A DNA stretch of 21,136 nt, from assembly GCA_016188575.1 (NCBI GenBank), contig JACPHN010000264.1, positions 1 to 21,136 on the forward strand, read 5' to 3'. Origin of the DNA: Candidatus Schekmanbacteria bacterium. Its GTDB lineage: Bacteria; CSSED10-310; JACPHN01. The translations under genes and the position numbers were made by a program. Of the stretch, positions 7,039 to 15,961 are shown one piece after another. The first letter of the stretch is position 1; every line of letters starts with the position of its first letter. Under the pieces are notes generated by a model. That model made no database searches. It was not told the origin of the DNA and worked only from the letters and a program-made list of their open reading frames with translations.

Positions 7039-7633
7039 CGTCGACGCTTTCTGCAAGCTGCAGGTGGCCGGGCTGCTCAGCGACGCAGCCGGTTTGGTGG
7101 CTGCGCGTATCGACGATTGCGGCAGGCTGCCGGCGCTCCCTCACATGTTGCGGAGAGGCAAGCTCCGGAAGCAGTTCGGGGGGGATGTTTGCGAGGTCTT
7201 GATCTCAGTCGCGGAGGCCGTGCCCGTGATACCCCAGCCCAGCGACACCTGGCTCGACAAGCTGATCCCAATCGAGGGGATCGATGTCGGCGAGGCCCAG
7301 CTCTTCGCCGCGGCGGCCGAAGGCAGCCTGCTCGTCGTGTCGGGCGACAAGCGTGCTCTGCGTGCCCTGAAGGACGTCGAGGGATTTGCCGGGGCGCTCG
7401 CCGGCCGCATTGTGGTGCTGGAGGCGGTTCTTGTCGCCCTTTGCGACCATCTCGGGGCGGATGCAGTTCGGGACCGCATCGCTCCACTCGCTGCAGCGGA
7501 CAAGATGGTCCAGGTCTGCTTCTCGATCGGGAACCCGAGTCCCCGCGAGGCGCTCATCTCGTACTACCAGAGCCTCGCGGCCGAGCTCGATCCGCTTGTC
7601 CTCTGGGACGCTCGGGCCGGAGGGGCGCCATGA
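7022..7633 (+). CDS. PIN-like nuclease, probable toxin-type partner of the ImmA-like protease
   Basis: A 203-aa protein that looks like a PIN-domain RNase: an acidic residue pair at the very start (L-L-V-D6-V-D8), an acidic residue in the middle (D-V-G-E91-A-Q-L-F) and a third cluster after a strand (L-V-V-S-G-D109-K-R-A-L). This is the arrangement of the metal-binding residues of PIN enzymes. The ~70-residue C-terminal extension (to 203) is not recognised. The start ATG lies inside the end of the immA-like gene (17-base overlap), and its stop overlaps the next start as ATGA, so the three genes are translated as one unit. The fold assignment rests on residue pattern only. Family name not recognised. 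Confidence 0.6.
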   Translation: MKLLVDVDAFCKLQVAGLLSDAAGLVAARIDDCGRLPALPHMLRRGKLRKQFGGDVCEVLISVAEAVPVIPQPSDTWLDKLIPIEGIDVGEAQLFAAAAEGSLLVVSGDKRALRALKDVEGFAGALAGRIVVLEAVLVALCDHLGADAVRDRIAPLAAADKMVQVCFSIGNPSPREALISYYQSLAAELDPLVLWDARAGGAP

Positions 7634-8696
7634 CCTTTGGAGTCCACCATTACGTCCCGGTGCTGAAGGTCAAGCGCGGCGAGAAGAAGGCGCTCCGCTC
7701 CGTCCTGCCAGCCCTTCGGGGGCACATTACGCCGCTACTGGAGATCGTCCAACGAAAGGCCGACAAGGCTGCGACGGTCGATGCCCACCTCAACAACGCA
7801 TTCGATGCCCTCGCGGATAGTGTCCGTCCTTACTCCAGGTGCTTCCTTGATGCGCGTGAGATCGCACCCGATGGCCCGTCGGCCGCAGCCGAGGTCTTTC
7901 GGAGAGCATCCTCGGCCGGGATCGTGTTCACGCCGGTCACGGGGATTTCTCGGGCCGCGGACGTGGCTGCAGCCATCGGCAATCAAACTCACGGGATCGC
8001 GCTGAGGCTGTCACGAGAGGAGCTCGAGAGCGGACACCTGGCCGGGAGGCTTCGAGCCTTCTTGGCGCGACACGCGCTCGCACCGGAAGGAACGGACCTG
8101 ATCATGGACCTGGGGCCGGTCGACGAGATGATCGTCGACGGCGTCGCGGCGTTGGCCGCCGCGTTCTTGGGTGATGTCCCCGATCACCAACGGTGGCGCA
8201 CGTTCACAATGTCGGCATGTGCGTTCCCATGAGCATGGGCGTCGTCGCCCGCCACTCCCACAACCGTGTCGAACGCGCGGGGTGGATCGCGTGGCGGGAC
8301 CAGCTACACGCGCGCCGGAGCCGTCTTCCGCGGCTTCCCACCTTCAGCGACTGCGCCATTCAGCATCCGAAGGGCGTCGAGGACTTCGATTTCCGAACCA
8401 TGCAGGTCTCGGCTTCGATCCGGTACACGATGTCGACTGAATGGCTGCTCATCAAGGGGGCGAGCACTCGCGTCACGCGGCCGGGCGTGCAGTTCCCGGC
8501 ATTGGCAACGAAGCTCGTGTATGGGCAGATGCGCTCCAGCTTCTCCGGAGCCGCGCACTGCGAAGGGTGCAGATCGATGAAGGCCGCCGCGGATCTTGCC
8601 GGCGGCTTCGGCTCCGCCGAGGCATGGCGGCGGCTCGGGACGATACATCACATCTCCATGGTCACGGAGGGCCTTGCGGCGCTGCCCTGGCCTTGA
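7630..8696 (+). pseudogene. Beta-family protein gene with a one-base frameshift
   Basis: Together the two frames encode about 355 residues of a beta-family (Beta_protein, sce7725-like) protein: Y-V-P-V-L-K-V-K-R-G-E-K-K-A-L near residue 8, then I-T-P-L-L-E-I near 33, both typical of the N-terminus. Frame one stops at TGA 8230-8232 after the conserved W-R-T-F-T-M...F-P. The rest, ending at 8696, continues in another frame from about 8229. One missing C in the run at 8226-8228 would explain it. By chance or not, the second frame begins with an ATG overlapping the stop (ATGA, 8229-8232), so a split protein could still be made by restart. The molecular role is unknown; relatives occur beside sce7726 proteins, and here an sce7726 gene converges with it. 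Confidence 0.68.
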
Positions 8697-9252
8697 GCTG
8701 GGCTCGTACGGCCGCAGCGATCTCGTCGACGCTGAAATGCTCGCACACCCGGTCCCACACGATCCGCCGCGGCCGGCCCCGGACGCCCCTCGCAACCTCG
8801 CGTGCTTCCAAAAGAGCCAGCGCGTCGTCGAGCCAGAGGAGCTCGACAAGCGAGCGGGGGTCCTTGTTCGGGTTCTTCCGTCCGCGGCGGATGGTCTTGA
8901 ACCGGTCGTTGCGAGGCGTCTGCTGGACGCGGAGGACGCCCCACCAAGCTGGAAGGATATCGAGCGCATGGGACAGGTGATGCTCGCCAACTACGAGCGT
9001 CGCTCGATCGAGAACCTTGCCGTAGAAGTCGATCTGCGTGCTCAGACGCCGCAGCGTGTCGCGGTCCGACTTGATCTCGTATCCGTGGATGATTCCGTTC
9101 ACGACTGCTACGTCAACTCGAACACGCCCACGACAGACCCCCAGCTCCTCGATGATGACCGTGTCTGCTTCGCCGGCGTGCTTGCCAAGCAGGCTTGAGC
9201 GCAGAGCCGGGCGGATGTCTGCGTCCCGGAGGATGATGTCGCCGTCGTTCAC
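8662..9252 (-). CDS. sce7726-family protein, putative PD-(D/E)XK-type nuclease
   Basis: A 196-aa protein of the sce7726 family. The centre reads R-V-D47-V-A-V-V-N-G-I-I-H-G-Y-E59-I-K61-S-D-R-D, which has the D...ExK spacing of PD-(D/E)XK nucleases; L-V-V-G-E-H-H and W-W-G-V follow as in the family. Nuclease function is inferred from this motif. I chose GTG 9252 because GGAGG precedes it by 5 bases; TTG 9336 would add 28 residues that do not look conserved. It lies 154 bases after the helicase gene on the same strand and may be the last gene of that operon. Its 3' end overlaps the end of the convergent beta-family gene by 35 bases. In other genomes the usual partner is an sce7725/beta-like gene in the same direction. 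Confidence 0.75.
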   Translation of the reverse strand: MNDGDIILRDADIRPALRSSLLGKHAGEADTVIIEELGVCRGRVRVDVAVVNGIIHGYEIKSDRDTLRRLSTQIDFYGKVLDRATLVVGEHHLSHALDILPAWWGVLRVQQTPRNDRFKTIRRGRKNPNKDPRSLVELLWLDDALALLEAREVARGVRGRPRRIVWDRVCEHFSVDEIAAAVRAQLKARAAPQGPP

Positions 9253-9406
9253 GGTTGCCTCCACCAACTCGGGCGACGTGAGCTCGACTCCTCGGGACAC
9301 GCATCGAGCCCGAGAGGCCGGCTGCCTCGCGCCCAATAGGGCAAAGCGGACCGCCTGCGAGATGGGGACAGGTGGGCGTGGGCTGCGTTTCCGTAGTCCG
9401 TGGCCC

Positions 9407-12184
9407 TCATACAGCCCCCCCTACCTCAACCCAGCCGACGAGCTCCGCGTGGAAGCCACCGCTGTCGGGCACGGCGCCCGCATGTTTCAACTCGCGCTGC
9501 AGCATCGGCTCTATGCTCTCGCGGATCAGCGCCGCGCGCTCGCTGCTTTCGAGTGTGGGTGGCCCCGCGTCGCGATCAAAGAGCTTGTCGGCGCGCCGTT
9601 CGAGCGGAGGGAGTCGAGCCCCGCTCGAATCGACGGCCAGGCGAACGACGCGCGCCGTTCGCTCGTGCCCGCCGCCCTGCGTCTCGACCAGCCACCAAGT
9701 CACGACGCCGCGGGCTTCGCCGTTGCCGCGGACGGCTGCGCCGAGCTCGTCGGGTTTGATGCCCCCGTGTCGCTGCAAAGCAGACTGCACCAGCGGATGG
9801 TCAAGACCGAGAAGATCGACATCCTCACGCACGCGCGCGGCCTCACGGTCCGTCGTGAACCAGGCGACGCGCTGGTCGCTCGCGTCCCGTGCCTCCAATG
9901 TGCCGTCGTCGAGGCGAAAGAGGCGATGGTGGCGGCTTTCCAGGTCGGCACGGAGAAAGCGCGTCAAGCGCTCGAGCCCTGCGCTGACGTCCGAATACGG
10001 CCGGTAGTCCTCCAGATTGAAGCCATCCAGGTCCTGGAAGAGCTGCCAGACCACGCTCCGGGCTTCCTTGGCGTGCTCCAGGGCGGCCTCCAACTCGATC
10101 TTGGTGCGCTTCAGCTCCGGGTCAGAAAGCGCCTGCTGGTAGAGCTGGTCGTAGCGGATCCGTTCGGAGAGCTGCCCGAGGATCTGCCCCCGCAAGTCCT
10201 CGGCGATGTTGCCGTGGTCGTCGAGCTTGCCGAGGGCCTTGGCGATCTCCTTCAGCTTCTCGTCGAGCAGCAGGAAGATGCGCCCCTCGATGGTGTCCGA
10301 CAGCACGAGGTTGTAGATCTGCGCCGTGTCCTTTTGCCCGTAGCGGTGGATGCGGCCGATGCGTTGCTCGACGTCCATCGGATTCCAAGGCAGGTCGAAG
10401 TTGAAGACCACCCGGGAGAACTGGAGGTTGATGCCCTCGCGCCCGGCCGCGGTGCAGACCAGGATCCGCGGACCGTTTTTCTGGCGGAAACGGCGTTCGG
10501 CCGCCAGCTTGGCTCCGTGGTCCCCACCGCGAAGGACGACGACGCCCTGCCCAGGATAGGCCGTCTCGATCTCCCGACCGATCACATCCACCGTGCCGAG
10601 AAAGGTCGCGAAGATGACGATCTTCTCGCCGGGGTTCTCCCTCCACAGGGCGCCCAGACCGCGGAGAAGCTTCTCCACCTTGGTCTCGCGGCGCGCCGGG
10701 AACCCCTTCAACAGGTTCGCGATGCGAAGCCGCTCCTCCGGCAGTGCCAGGCCGACGACCGCTGCTGCCATCTCCTCGCCCCCAGCGGCCGCCTCTTCTC
10801 CGGCGCCGGCATCGGACGCCAGCGCCAGGTCGTCCTCGCGGAGCTTGCGCAGCAGCCGTAGCTTGAGGTCCGCGAGTGCTCGGTCGGCCTCTCCGCGCCC
10901 CACTGCGTCATCCGGCAGCTTGGTTTCGGCGTGGATCAATGCCCGGGCCTCGTCGTAGAGCGCCTCGCGCCCCTCGATGTCGAGCGCCTGGTCCTTGAGG
11001 ATCGCCTCGTGGATGGTGAGCATCAGCATCCGGCGACGCAGCGTTCGCCGAACGGCCGCGAAGCTCGACGCGGCGATCTTCTGGAAGATGGTCATGACGA
11101 AGCCGAGAGCTCGACCCTGGTTGCCCTGTCGCTTCGCCAGCGCGAAGCCGTCTTCCAGGTATGCCCTGAGCTGCGCGTAAAAAGCGCGCTCGTCCTCGTT
11201 CATCGTGAAGCTCTCGGTGTGGACCCACCGGCGGGCAAAGAGCGGAGAGCCGTCGGGCCGGCAGGCCTCCGCCTTGGTGCGCCGGAACACCAGCGTGTTG
11301 AGCCGGTGTCGGTTCTCCACCATGTCCTCCGGCCCCTTGAACCGGGTCGGGTCCAGGAGCTGCATCAGCATCCAGAAGCGGTAATGATCGCCCTGGTGCG
11401 GCGTCGCCGAGAGCAGAAGCAGGTCGCGTGCGTGACCCCGCAGGGCCTCCGCGAGCTTGTAGTTTTCGGTCTTCGTGATCTTGTTGCCGTTTCGGTACGC
11501 GCTGAGATGGTGCGCCTCGTCGAAGACGACCAGGTCCCAGATGGGCGCCTCGAGGAGCTTCTTGACCCGGCGCGGACGCTTGAGCGTGTCGATGCTGGCG
11601 ATGAGCCGGTGGTGCTTGGCGAAGGCGTTGGTCTTGCGGTCGGTGACGTCGCCCTCGCTGCCGAAGACCTCGAAGTCCAGGTGGAAGACCTCGTTGAGCT
11701 CCCGGTGCCAGTTGTTGACCAGTCCCGCCGGGACGACCATCAGCGCCCGCCGCAGCTCACCGCGGCCAGCCAGCTCCCGCAGGACCAGGGCAGTCTCGAT
11801 GGTCTTGCCGAGGCCGACCTCGTCAGCCACGAGGTAGCGCCGCGGAGAGGCCGTCGCGATCCGGTGCGTAAGCACCACCTGGTGCGGCAGCAGGTCGATG
11901 CGCGCCGAGGTGAGCGCCGCGGCGCTTTCCATCAGCGGCAGCGTGCGTGCCTCGATGGCGAGCCAGGCTTTACGCAGCCGCTCGGCTGAGCCCTGCACGC
12001 CCGCCAGCACACGCTCTGTCCGGGTGAGCGCGGGGCGTAGGGTGCCCACCGGGACCTGGCGCTCACCGACCCCAAAGAACGCGCGGACGAAGCCGTTGCG
12101 CTCACTTGTGACGACCACGCCCTCGCCGAATTCGGGATGGTGGATCCGCTGGCCCGGGGTGAGGTCGAACACGTCGGTCATCAT
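9407..12184 (-). CDS. SNF2-type DEAH helicase/ATPase (BrxHII/DrmD-like)
   Basis: A 925-aa superfamily 2 helicase of the SNF2 type found in BREX type 3 (BrxHII) and DISARM (DrmD). Motif I is D-E-V-G-L-G-K-T (121-128), motif II is D-E-A-H (222-225), motif III is S-A-T (259-261) and motif VI is Q-R-I-G-R-I-H-R-Y-G-Q (607-617). A short N-terminal domain (H-H-P-E-F-G-E-G-V-V, ~15-24) looks like the SH3-like opening of these helicases. Between the two RecA lobes is an insert with an Ala/Glu/Gly-rich run (~457-475). The C-terminal ~280 residues are not recognised. The start ATG overlaps the stop of the preceding gene (ATGA, 12184-12181). It probably moves along or remodels DNA for the BREX-like complex. 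Confidence 0.88.
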   Translation of the reverse strand: MMTDVFDLTPGQRIHHPEFGEGVVVTSERNGFVRAFFGVGERQVPVGTLRPALTRTERVLAGVQGSAERLRKAWLAIEARTLPLMESAAALTSARIDLLPHQVVLTHRIATASPRRYLVADEVGLGKTIETALVLRELAGRGELRRALMVVPAGLVNNWHRELNEVFHLDFEVFGSEGDVTDRKTNAFAKHHRLIASIDTLKRPRRVKKLLEAPIWDLVVFDEAHHLSAYRNGNKITKTENYKLAEALRGHARDLLLLSATPHQGDHYRFWMLMQLLDPTRFKGPEDMVENRHRLNTLVFRRTKAEACRPDGSPLFARRWVHTESFTMNEDERAFYAQLRAYLEDGFALAKRQGNQGRALGFVMTIFQKIAASSFAAVRRTLRRRMLMLTIHEAILKDQALDIEGREALYDEARALIHAETKLPDDAVGRGEADRALADLKLRLLRKLREDDLALASDAGAGEEAAAGGEEMAAAVVGLALPEERLRIANLLKGFPARRETKVEKLLRGLGALWRENPGEKIVIFATFLGTVDVIGREIETAYPGQGVVVLRGGDHGAKLAAERRFRQKNGPRILVCTAAGREGINLQFSRVVFNFDLPWNPMDVEQRIGRIHRYGQKDTAQIYNLVLSDTIEGRIFLLLDEKLKEIAKALGKLDDHGNIAEDLRGQILGQLSERIRYDQLYQQALSDPELKRTKIELEAALEHAKEARSVVWQLFQDLDGFNLEDYRPYSDVSAGLERLTRFLRADLESRHHRLFRLDDGTLEARDASDQRVAWFTTDREAARVREDVDLLGLDHPLVQSALQRHGGIKPDELGAAVRGNGEARGVVTWWLVETQGGGHERTARVVRLAVDSSGARLPPLERRADKLFDRDAGPPTLESSERAALIRESIEPMLQRELKHAGAVPDSGGFHAELVGWVEVGGAV

Positions 12185-12690
12185 GAGATCCGCGGGTGAT
12201 ACATGCCGACCCAGGCATCGCCGTCCGGGTCCGCGGTGAGGTCACCAGTCAGAATGCGCTGGGCATCGCCCTCGGCCCCGGCCCAAAGGAGACGCCCGAG
12301 AGGGAAATGCGCATCAGCGCGCCCAACCCAGTAGTAGTCGCCGCTAGCAAGCTCGTAACGCACGCGGCCGCGGCCGGAGGGCAACCAGAAGACGAGTGCC
12401 GCATCTCCCTGATACTCGTCCTGGAAAGCGAAGATCTGCGGGTCGAGATCCTGCTCGATCCAGGTCGCCGCGTCATCCGGCGAAAGGGCATCGAGGCAGC
12501 CTTCGAGCCCTGCCACCACCAATGCGCGGCCGTTGTTCGAGGGCAGGTCCTCGGGCCACGACCGGGCGAGCACGAAGAAGGTGCGGATCGACGCGACCTC
12601 GGAGGGCTCGGCGAAGGTGACCAGGGTGGACGGGCACCACAGCAGCGAGCAGCCCCGGCGGGTCCACGCCGTGTCGCGCATCAGCTTCAT
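12181..12690 (-). CDS. Unknown 169-aa protein between methylase and helicase
   Basis: A 169-aa acidic protein I do not recognise. It has no Walker motif, so it is not an obvious BrxF-type ATPase, and it does not look like BrxA. Visible features are a hydrophobic front half, the segment D-P-Q-I-F-A-F-Q-D-E-Y-Q-G-D-A-A (83-98), an aromatic run D-Y-Y-W-V-G-R (118-124) and the end W-V-G-M-Y-H-P-R-I-S. The start at ATG 12690 is fixed by an ATGA overlap with the methyltransferase stop, and its own stop overlaps the helicase start the same way. Such tight coupling on both sides argues that it is a real subunit of the system. The frame stays open upstream to 12828 only as a shadow inside the methylase gene. 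Confidence 0.75.
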   Translation of the reverse strand: MKLMRDTAWTRRGCSLLWCPSTLVTFAEPSEVASIRTFFVLARSWPEDLPSNNGRALVVAGLEGCLDALSPDDAATWIEQDLDPQIFAFQDEYQGDAALVFWLPSGRGRVRYELASGDYYWVGRADAHFPLGRLLWAGAEGDAQRILTGDLTADPDGDAWVGMYHPRIS

Positions 12691-15600
12691 GCGTCGGCCC
12701 CCAGGTCTGCGAAGAGCGAGAGCTGGTGGGCCTGCTGGCGGTTCCTCGTCTGCCAGCTCGCATACAGCCGCTGGGCTCTCGCCGCCGCCGTCCGCACCTG
12801 AGCATCGTTCGACCGGGTGGCGAACCACTCGACCAGCGAGCCCAGCGCGGGGTGGAGCTTGAAGTTTGGGTTGCTCAGCGTGTCGTCGGCCTTGATGCCG
12901 CTGCCGTCGTAGCAGGCGCCGATGAGGAACGCGGCCTGGTCGTAGTCGTGGACCATGCCGACGCGATGCTTCTTGTGCCAGGCCTGGGCCACCTCGGCGA
13001 ATGACTTGAGGTAGTAGACCTTCTTCTCCTCGCGGATCCAGCCGCGCTCCTCAAACTCGGATGGCGCGATACCGGTGCCTCGGAGGAACTTCTGCACCTG
13101 GTCCCGGGGCTGCTCGGCGCCGGACTGGAACATGCGCAGGAGCTGACGCGTGTACGGCGAAGCGGTGACCGGTGGCGGCTCGACGCCAGGGTTGGCGTCT
13201 TCGTCGAGCACCTGCAGCACGCCGAGCACGGCGTCCTTGACCGAGAGGGTCGTCCCCTCGGCCTCGTAGACCTTGCCGTAGTGGCGGGAATAGTACTCCA
13301 GTGCCTTACCGCGCTTGATGACCTGGATGTCGGCCGCGGGCAGGCCCTCGCGCTGGTGGTGCTCCAAGAGGCCCTGGAGACGCCGGACCTCCTTGAGGAT
13401 CTCGCGCCGCATCTTCGCCCAGCTCACGGGCCGCGGTTCGAAGCGGCGCTTGCGGCAGACGTGGATGATGTCGTACTCGACCTTGCGCGAACCAAACTCG
13501 CCGTCGCCCTTCGTCTCGTCGCTGCGGATCGGGTAGGTCGCCTGTAGGTAGAACCCGGCGTCGAAGAGGCTCTCCAGCACCTGCACCCAGGGTTCGTCCT
13601 CGCTGTGGTGGAAGGTGAACGCAAGAAGCCCGCCCGGCTTCAGGATGCGGTGGCACTCCGACCAAGCCGCCGTGAGCAGGCGTTGGTAGAAGCTCCCGGG
13701 GTCCTCCGGATTGCGAGCCTTGTTCTCGACGATCTCCAGCGTCTTCGGCACGTACTCTGAGGTAAACCATTCCGGGTAGCGTTCCTTCAAGACCAGCCGG
13801 AGCCAGACGTAGAAGAAGTCGGACAGCTCGGAGTAGTGGAGCAGGCCTCCGAACGGGGGGTCCGTGACGACGAGGTCGATGCTTCCATCACGAGCGGTCT
13901 CAATTCCCGTGGCCGTCCCGCACGTCACGTCAGCAGAAAGAACCGGGTCGCGCGGCTCAGCTTTCTCGCTCTTTCCCGACGTCAAGTCAGCAAGAAGAGC
14001 GCTCTGCTGTGCGAGAGAAGTGTTTGAGACGAGTTCCCAGGGATCCTGCGCCCAGTCGATGGCACTCAGAAGCCCGGCCGTTGATGATTGCCAGTTCCCA
14101 CGGCCGAAGTTCGAGAACACGCCGTTCTCAATTACAGTCGACTTGGGGTGGAAATTGTTGTTCGAGAACATGGGCTCCGGCGTATCGCGCTGCGGGTTCC
14201 AGAAGCAGAACATGTTCTGGTTGCGTAAGTACTGCTGGTAGGCGCTCAAGACGCACTCTCGTGTGCCCCAAGCATGCCGGGCTCCGCCCGCCTCGACGGC
14301 CGCTCGAAGCAGCTGCGACTGCACGAGAAGCTGGCGCGGGTTGAACATCTTCCACCAGTGGGTGAACCCGTGGTTCGGAATGCCGCCATTGAGGTGGTGC
14401 GTCATGAATCCGTACGGCAGCTCGCTTCGAGGCCAGAAAGCAGCAAGGTCACCTTCCCGTCGCGCTTCCCACTCGGTCGCGGCAGCGTCGAAGGCCGAGC
14501 TATAACGCACTGGCGCGAAGAAGCGACCGCCGTAGGCCTGGCCCTCTTTGTCGCAGGTCGGGCAGTAGCCCTGCACTGCGTACGCCGCCACCGGCCCCGT
14601 CTTGCCAGACGCCTTCACCGTGGTCAGAACGTCCTGCTGCCGCCCGCAGGTAGCCGCGGCACACTCGTAGGTTGACCGCTTTGGAACCGTCCCACCCTCG
14701 CTGCCGGTCTTGATCGTCGCCCCGGTCACAGGGTCCGCGATCTCATCGGGCAGCCTGCCGCGAACCTCCACGAGCTGCATCTTCGCCGCCCGTGCCCGGT
14801 TCCAGGCGGCCGTCGCCGCAGCCGTGTCGGTGACGCTCCCCCCGTACGGTGACCCGTCTGGACCTACGCTCGCCTCGCCCGCCAGCCATTGTGGGTGGAC
14901 GAGGAGCGACAGCTCCACCTTCTTCTTCTGGGGCGGCTTCTCTGGCACGCCGAGCTCGACGTGCTCATGACCGCAATGCGGACACGCGACATCCATCCGG
15001 CGCTTCTTGTTCGGGTGCATCGCGTGCTCGCGAGTCGGCAAGGCGAAGGCGCGCTCCGTCTCCGCGACCACGAGCGGCACACCCGGCGCCATCCGCGCAT
15101 CCTGGTCTTCGATGTCGAACTGCCGACCGCATGCCTTGTTCTTGCAGTGTTGTGGCCAGTAGCGAACGGTCATCGTCTTCACGGCCATGACCGGAGAGCT
15201 CATGATCGGCGTCCGATGCCCACACCCGGTGACCTGGCAGGGTCCGTGCTTGGCCCAGAAGACGTAGATGATCTCGGGCCCCTCGTACCGGTAGTCCTTC
15301 CTCTGCTCCGGGGTCAGAGCGAGCGGGTCGAAGCCCGCGCCCATGACCTTGCCCGAGGACACCTGCGTCCACTTGCCCTTGTGCCCGCGGGCGCAGTCGC
15401 ATGCGTAGAAGGGCATGATCTGCGGCTTGACCTCGGCCTCGATGTCGGCGAGCAACGCCTCGACCTCGGCCTTGTCCACCTGTGCCAGCTCGGTCTTCAC
15501 CACGAACCACGCGACGGGATTCAGGTCGATGCCGAGCATCTGCATGCCGAGGCGGCTGCCTTCGACGATCGTGGTTCCGCCGCCCATGAACGGATCAACC

Positions 15601-15959
15601 ACCTTGATCTTCGAGAGCGCGCCGCGCTTCTGGTGGTTCGCGTAGTAGACGTCCCAGACGGCCTTGCCCGCCTCGAGCGGATCCTTCGGCGCCCGCATCG
15701 ACGCCGACAGCAGGAGCGACCGAAAGACGCTGGAGCGGCGCCGGGCCCACCACTTCGACACCTGGTAGATGGGCTTGCCGGCGTTGCCCTCGATGGTCGC
15801 GACCTGGTTGACCGGGATGATCGGGAAGTCGACTTCGAGGCAGGTGAGCGGTCGATCGGGGTCGGAAAAGTCCACCGTGTCCACGGCCACGGGGCGGCCG
15901 GCGCCGACGGCCTTGCGGATCTCCTCTGCGAGCACGTCGGCCTTGTTCTTTTCGGCCAT
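12687..15959 (-). CDS. DUF1156-type adenine-specific DNA methyltransferase (PglXI-like)
   Basis: A 1090-aa predicted N6-adenine methyltransferase of the DUF1156/COG1743 family, the type that replaces PglX in BREX type 3. The DUF1156 region is N-terminal (S-K-W-W-A-R-R at 68-74). Motif I is D-P-F-M-G-G-G-T-T (122-130) and the catalytic motif is D-P-P-F (700-703). Between them lies a long insert with six Cys pairs (187/189, 241/246, 272/277, 326/329, 433/438, 466/469), likely zinc ribbons, perhaps for DNA recognition. The C-terminal ~350 residues are helical and unassigned. The start is ATG 15959, 2 bases after the pglZ stop; the frame's upstream opening to 16472 is a shadow in pglZ. It presumably marks host DNA so that the system spares it. 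Confidence 0.88.
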   Translation of the reverse strand: MAEKNKADVLAEEIRKAVGAGRPVAVDTVDFSDPDRPLTCLEVDFPIIPVNQVATIEGNAGKPIYQVSKWWARRRSSVFRSLLLSASMRAPKDPLEAGKAVWDVYYANHQKRGALSKIKVVDPFMGGGTTIVEGSRLGMQMLGIDLNPVAWFVVKTELAQVDKAEVEALLADIEAEVKPQIMPFYACDCARGHKGKWTQVSSGKVMGAGFDPLALTPEQRKDYRYEGPEIIYVFWAKHGPCQVTGCGHRTPIMSSPVMAVKTMTVRYWPQHCKNKACGRQFDIEDQDARMAPGVPLVVAETERAFALPTREHAMHPNKKRRMDVACPHCGHEHVELGVPEKPPQKKKVELSLLVHPQWLAGEASVGPDGSPYGGSVTDTAAATAAWNRARAAKMQLVEVRGRLPDEIADPVTGATIKTGSEGGTVPKRSTYECAAATCGRQQDVLTTVKASGKTGPVAAYAVQGYCPTCDKEGQAYGGRFFAPVRYSSAFDAAATEWEARREGDLAAFWPRSELPYGFMTHHLNGGIPNHGFTHWWKMFNPRQLLVQSQLLRAAVEAGGARHAWGTRECVLSAYQQYLRNQNMFCFWNPQRDTPEPMFSNNNFHPKSTVIENGVFSNFGRGNWQSSTAGLLSAIDWAQDPWELVSNTSLAQQSALLADLTSGKSEKAEPRDPVLSADVTCGTATGIETARDGSIDLVVTDPPFGGLLHYSELSDFFYVWLRLVLKERYPEWFTSEYVPKTLEIVENKARNPEDPGSFYQRLLTAAWSECHRILKPGGLLAFTFHHSEDEPWVQVLESLFDAGFYLQATYPIRSDETKGDGEFGSRKVEYDIIHVCRKRRFEPRPVSWAKMRREILKEVRRLQGLLEHHQREGLPAADIQVIKRGKALEYYSRHYGKVYEAEGTTLSVKDAVLGVLQVLDEDANPGVEPPPVTASPYTRQLLRMFQSGAEQPRDQVQKFLRGTGIAPSEFEERGWIREEKKVYYLKSFAEVAQAWHKKHRVGMVHDYDQAAFLIGACYDGSGIKADDTLSNPNFKLHPALGSLVEWFATRSNDAQVRTAAARAQRLYASWQTRNRQQAHQLSLFADLGADA

Positions 15960-15961
15960 CG

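Noticed and set aside
9038-10861. 607-codon plus-strand open frame opposite the helicase gene
   Set aside because: It is antisense to conserved helicase motifs, has no recognisable domain, and long antisense frames are expected in GC-rich genes.
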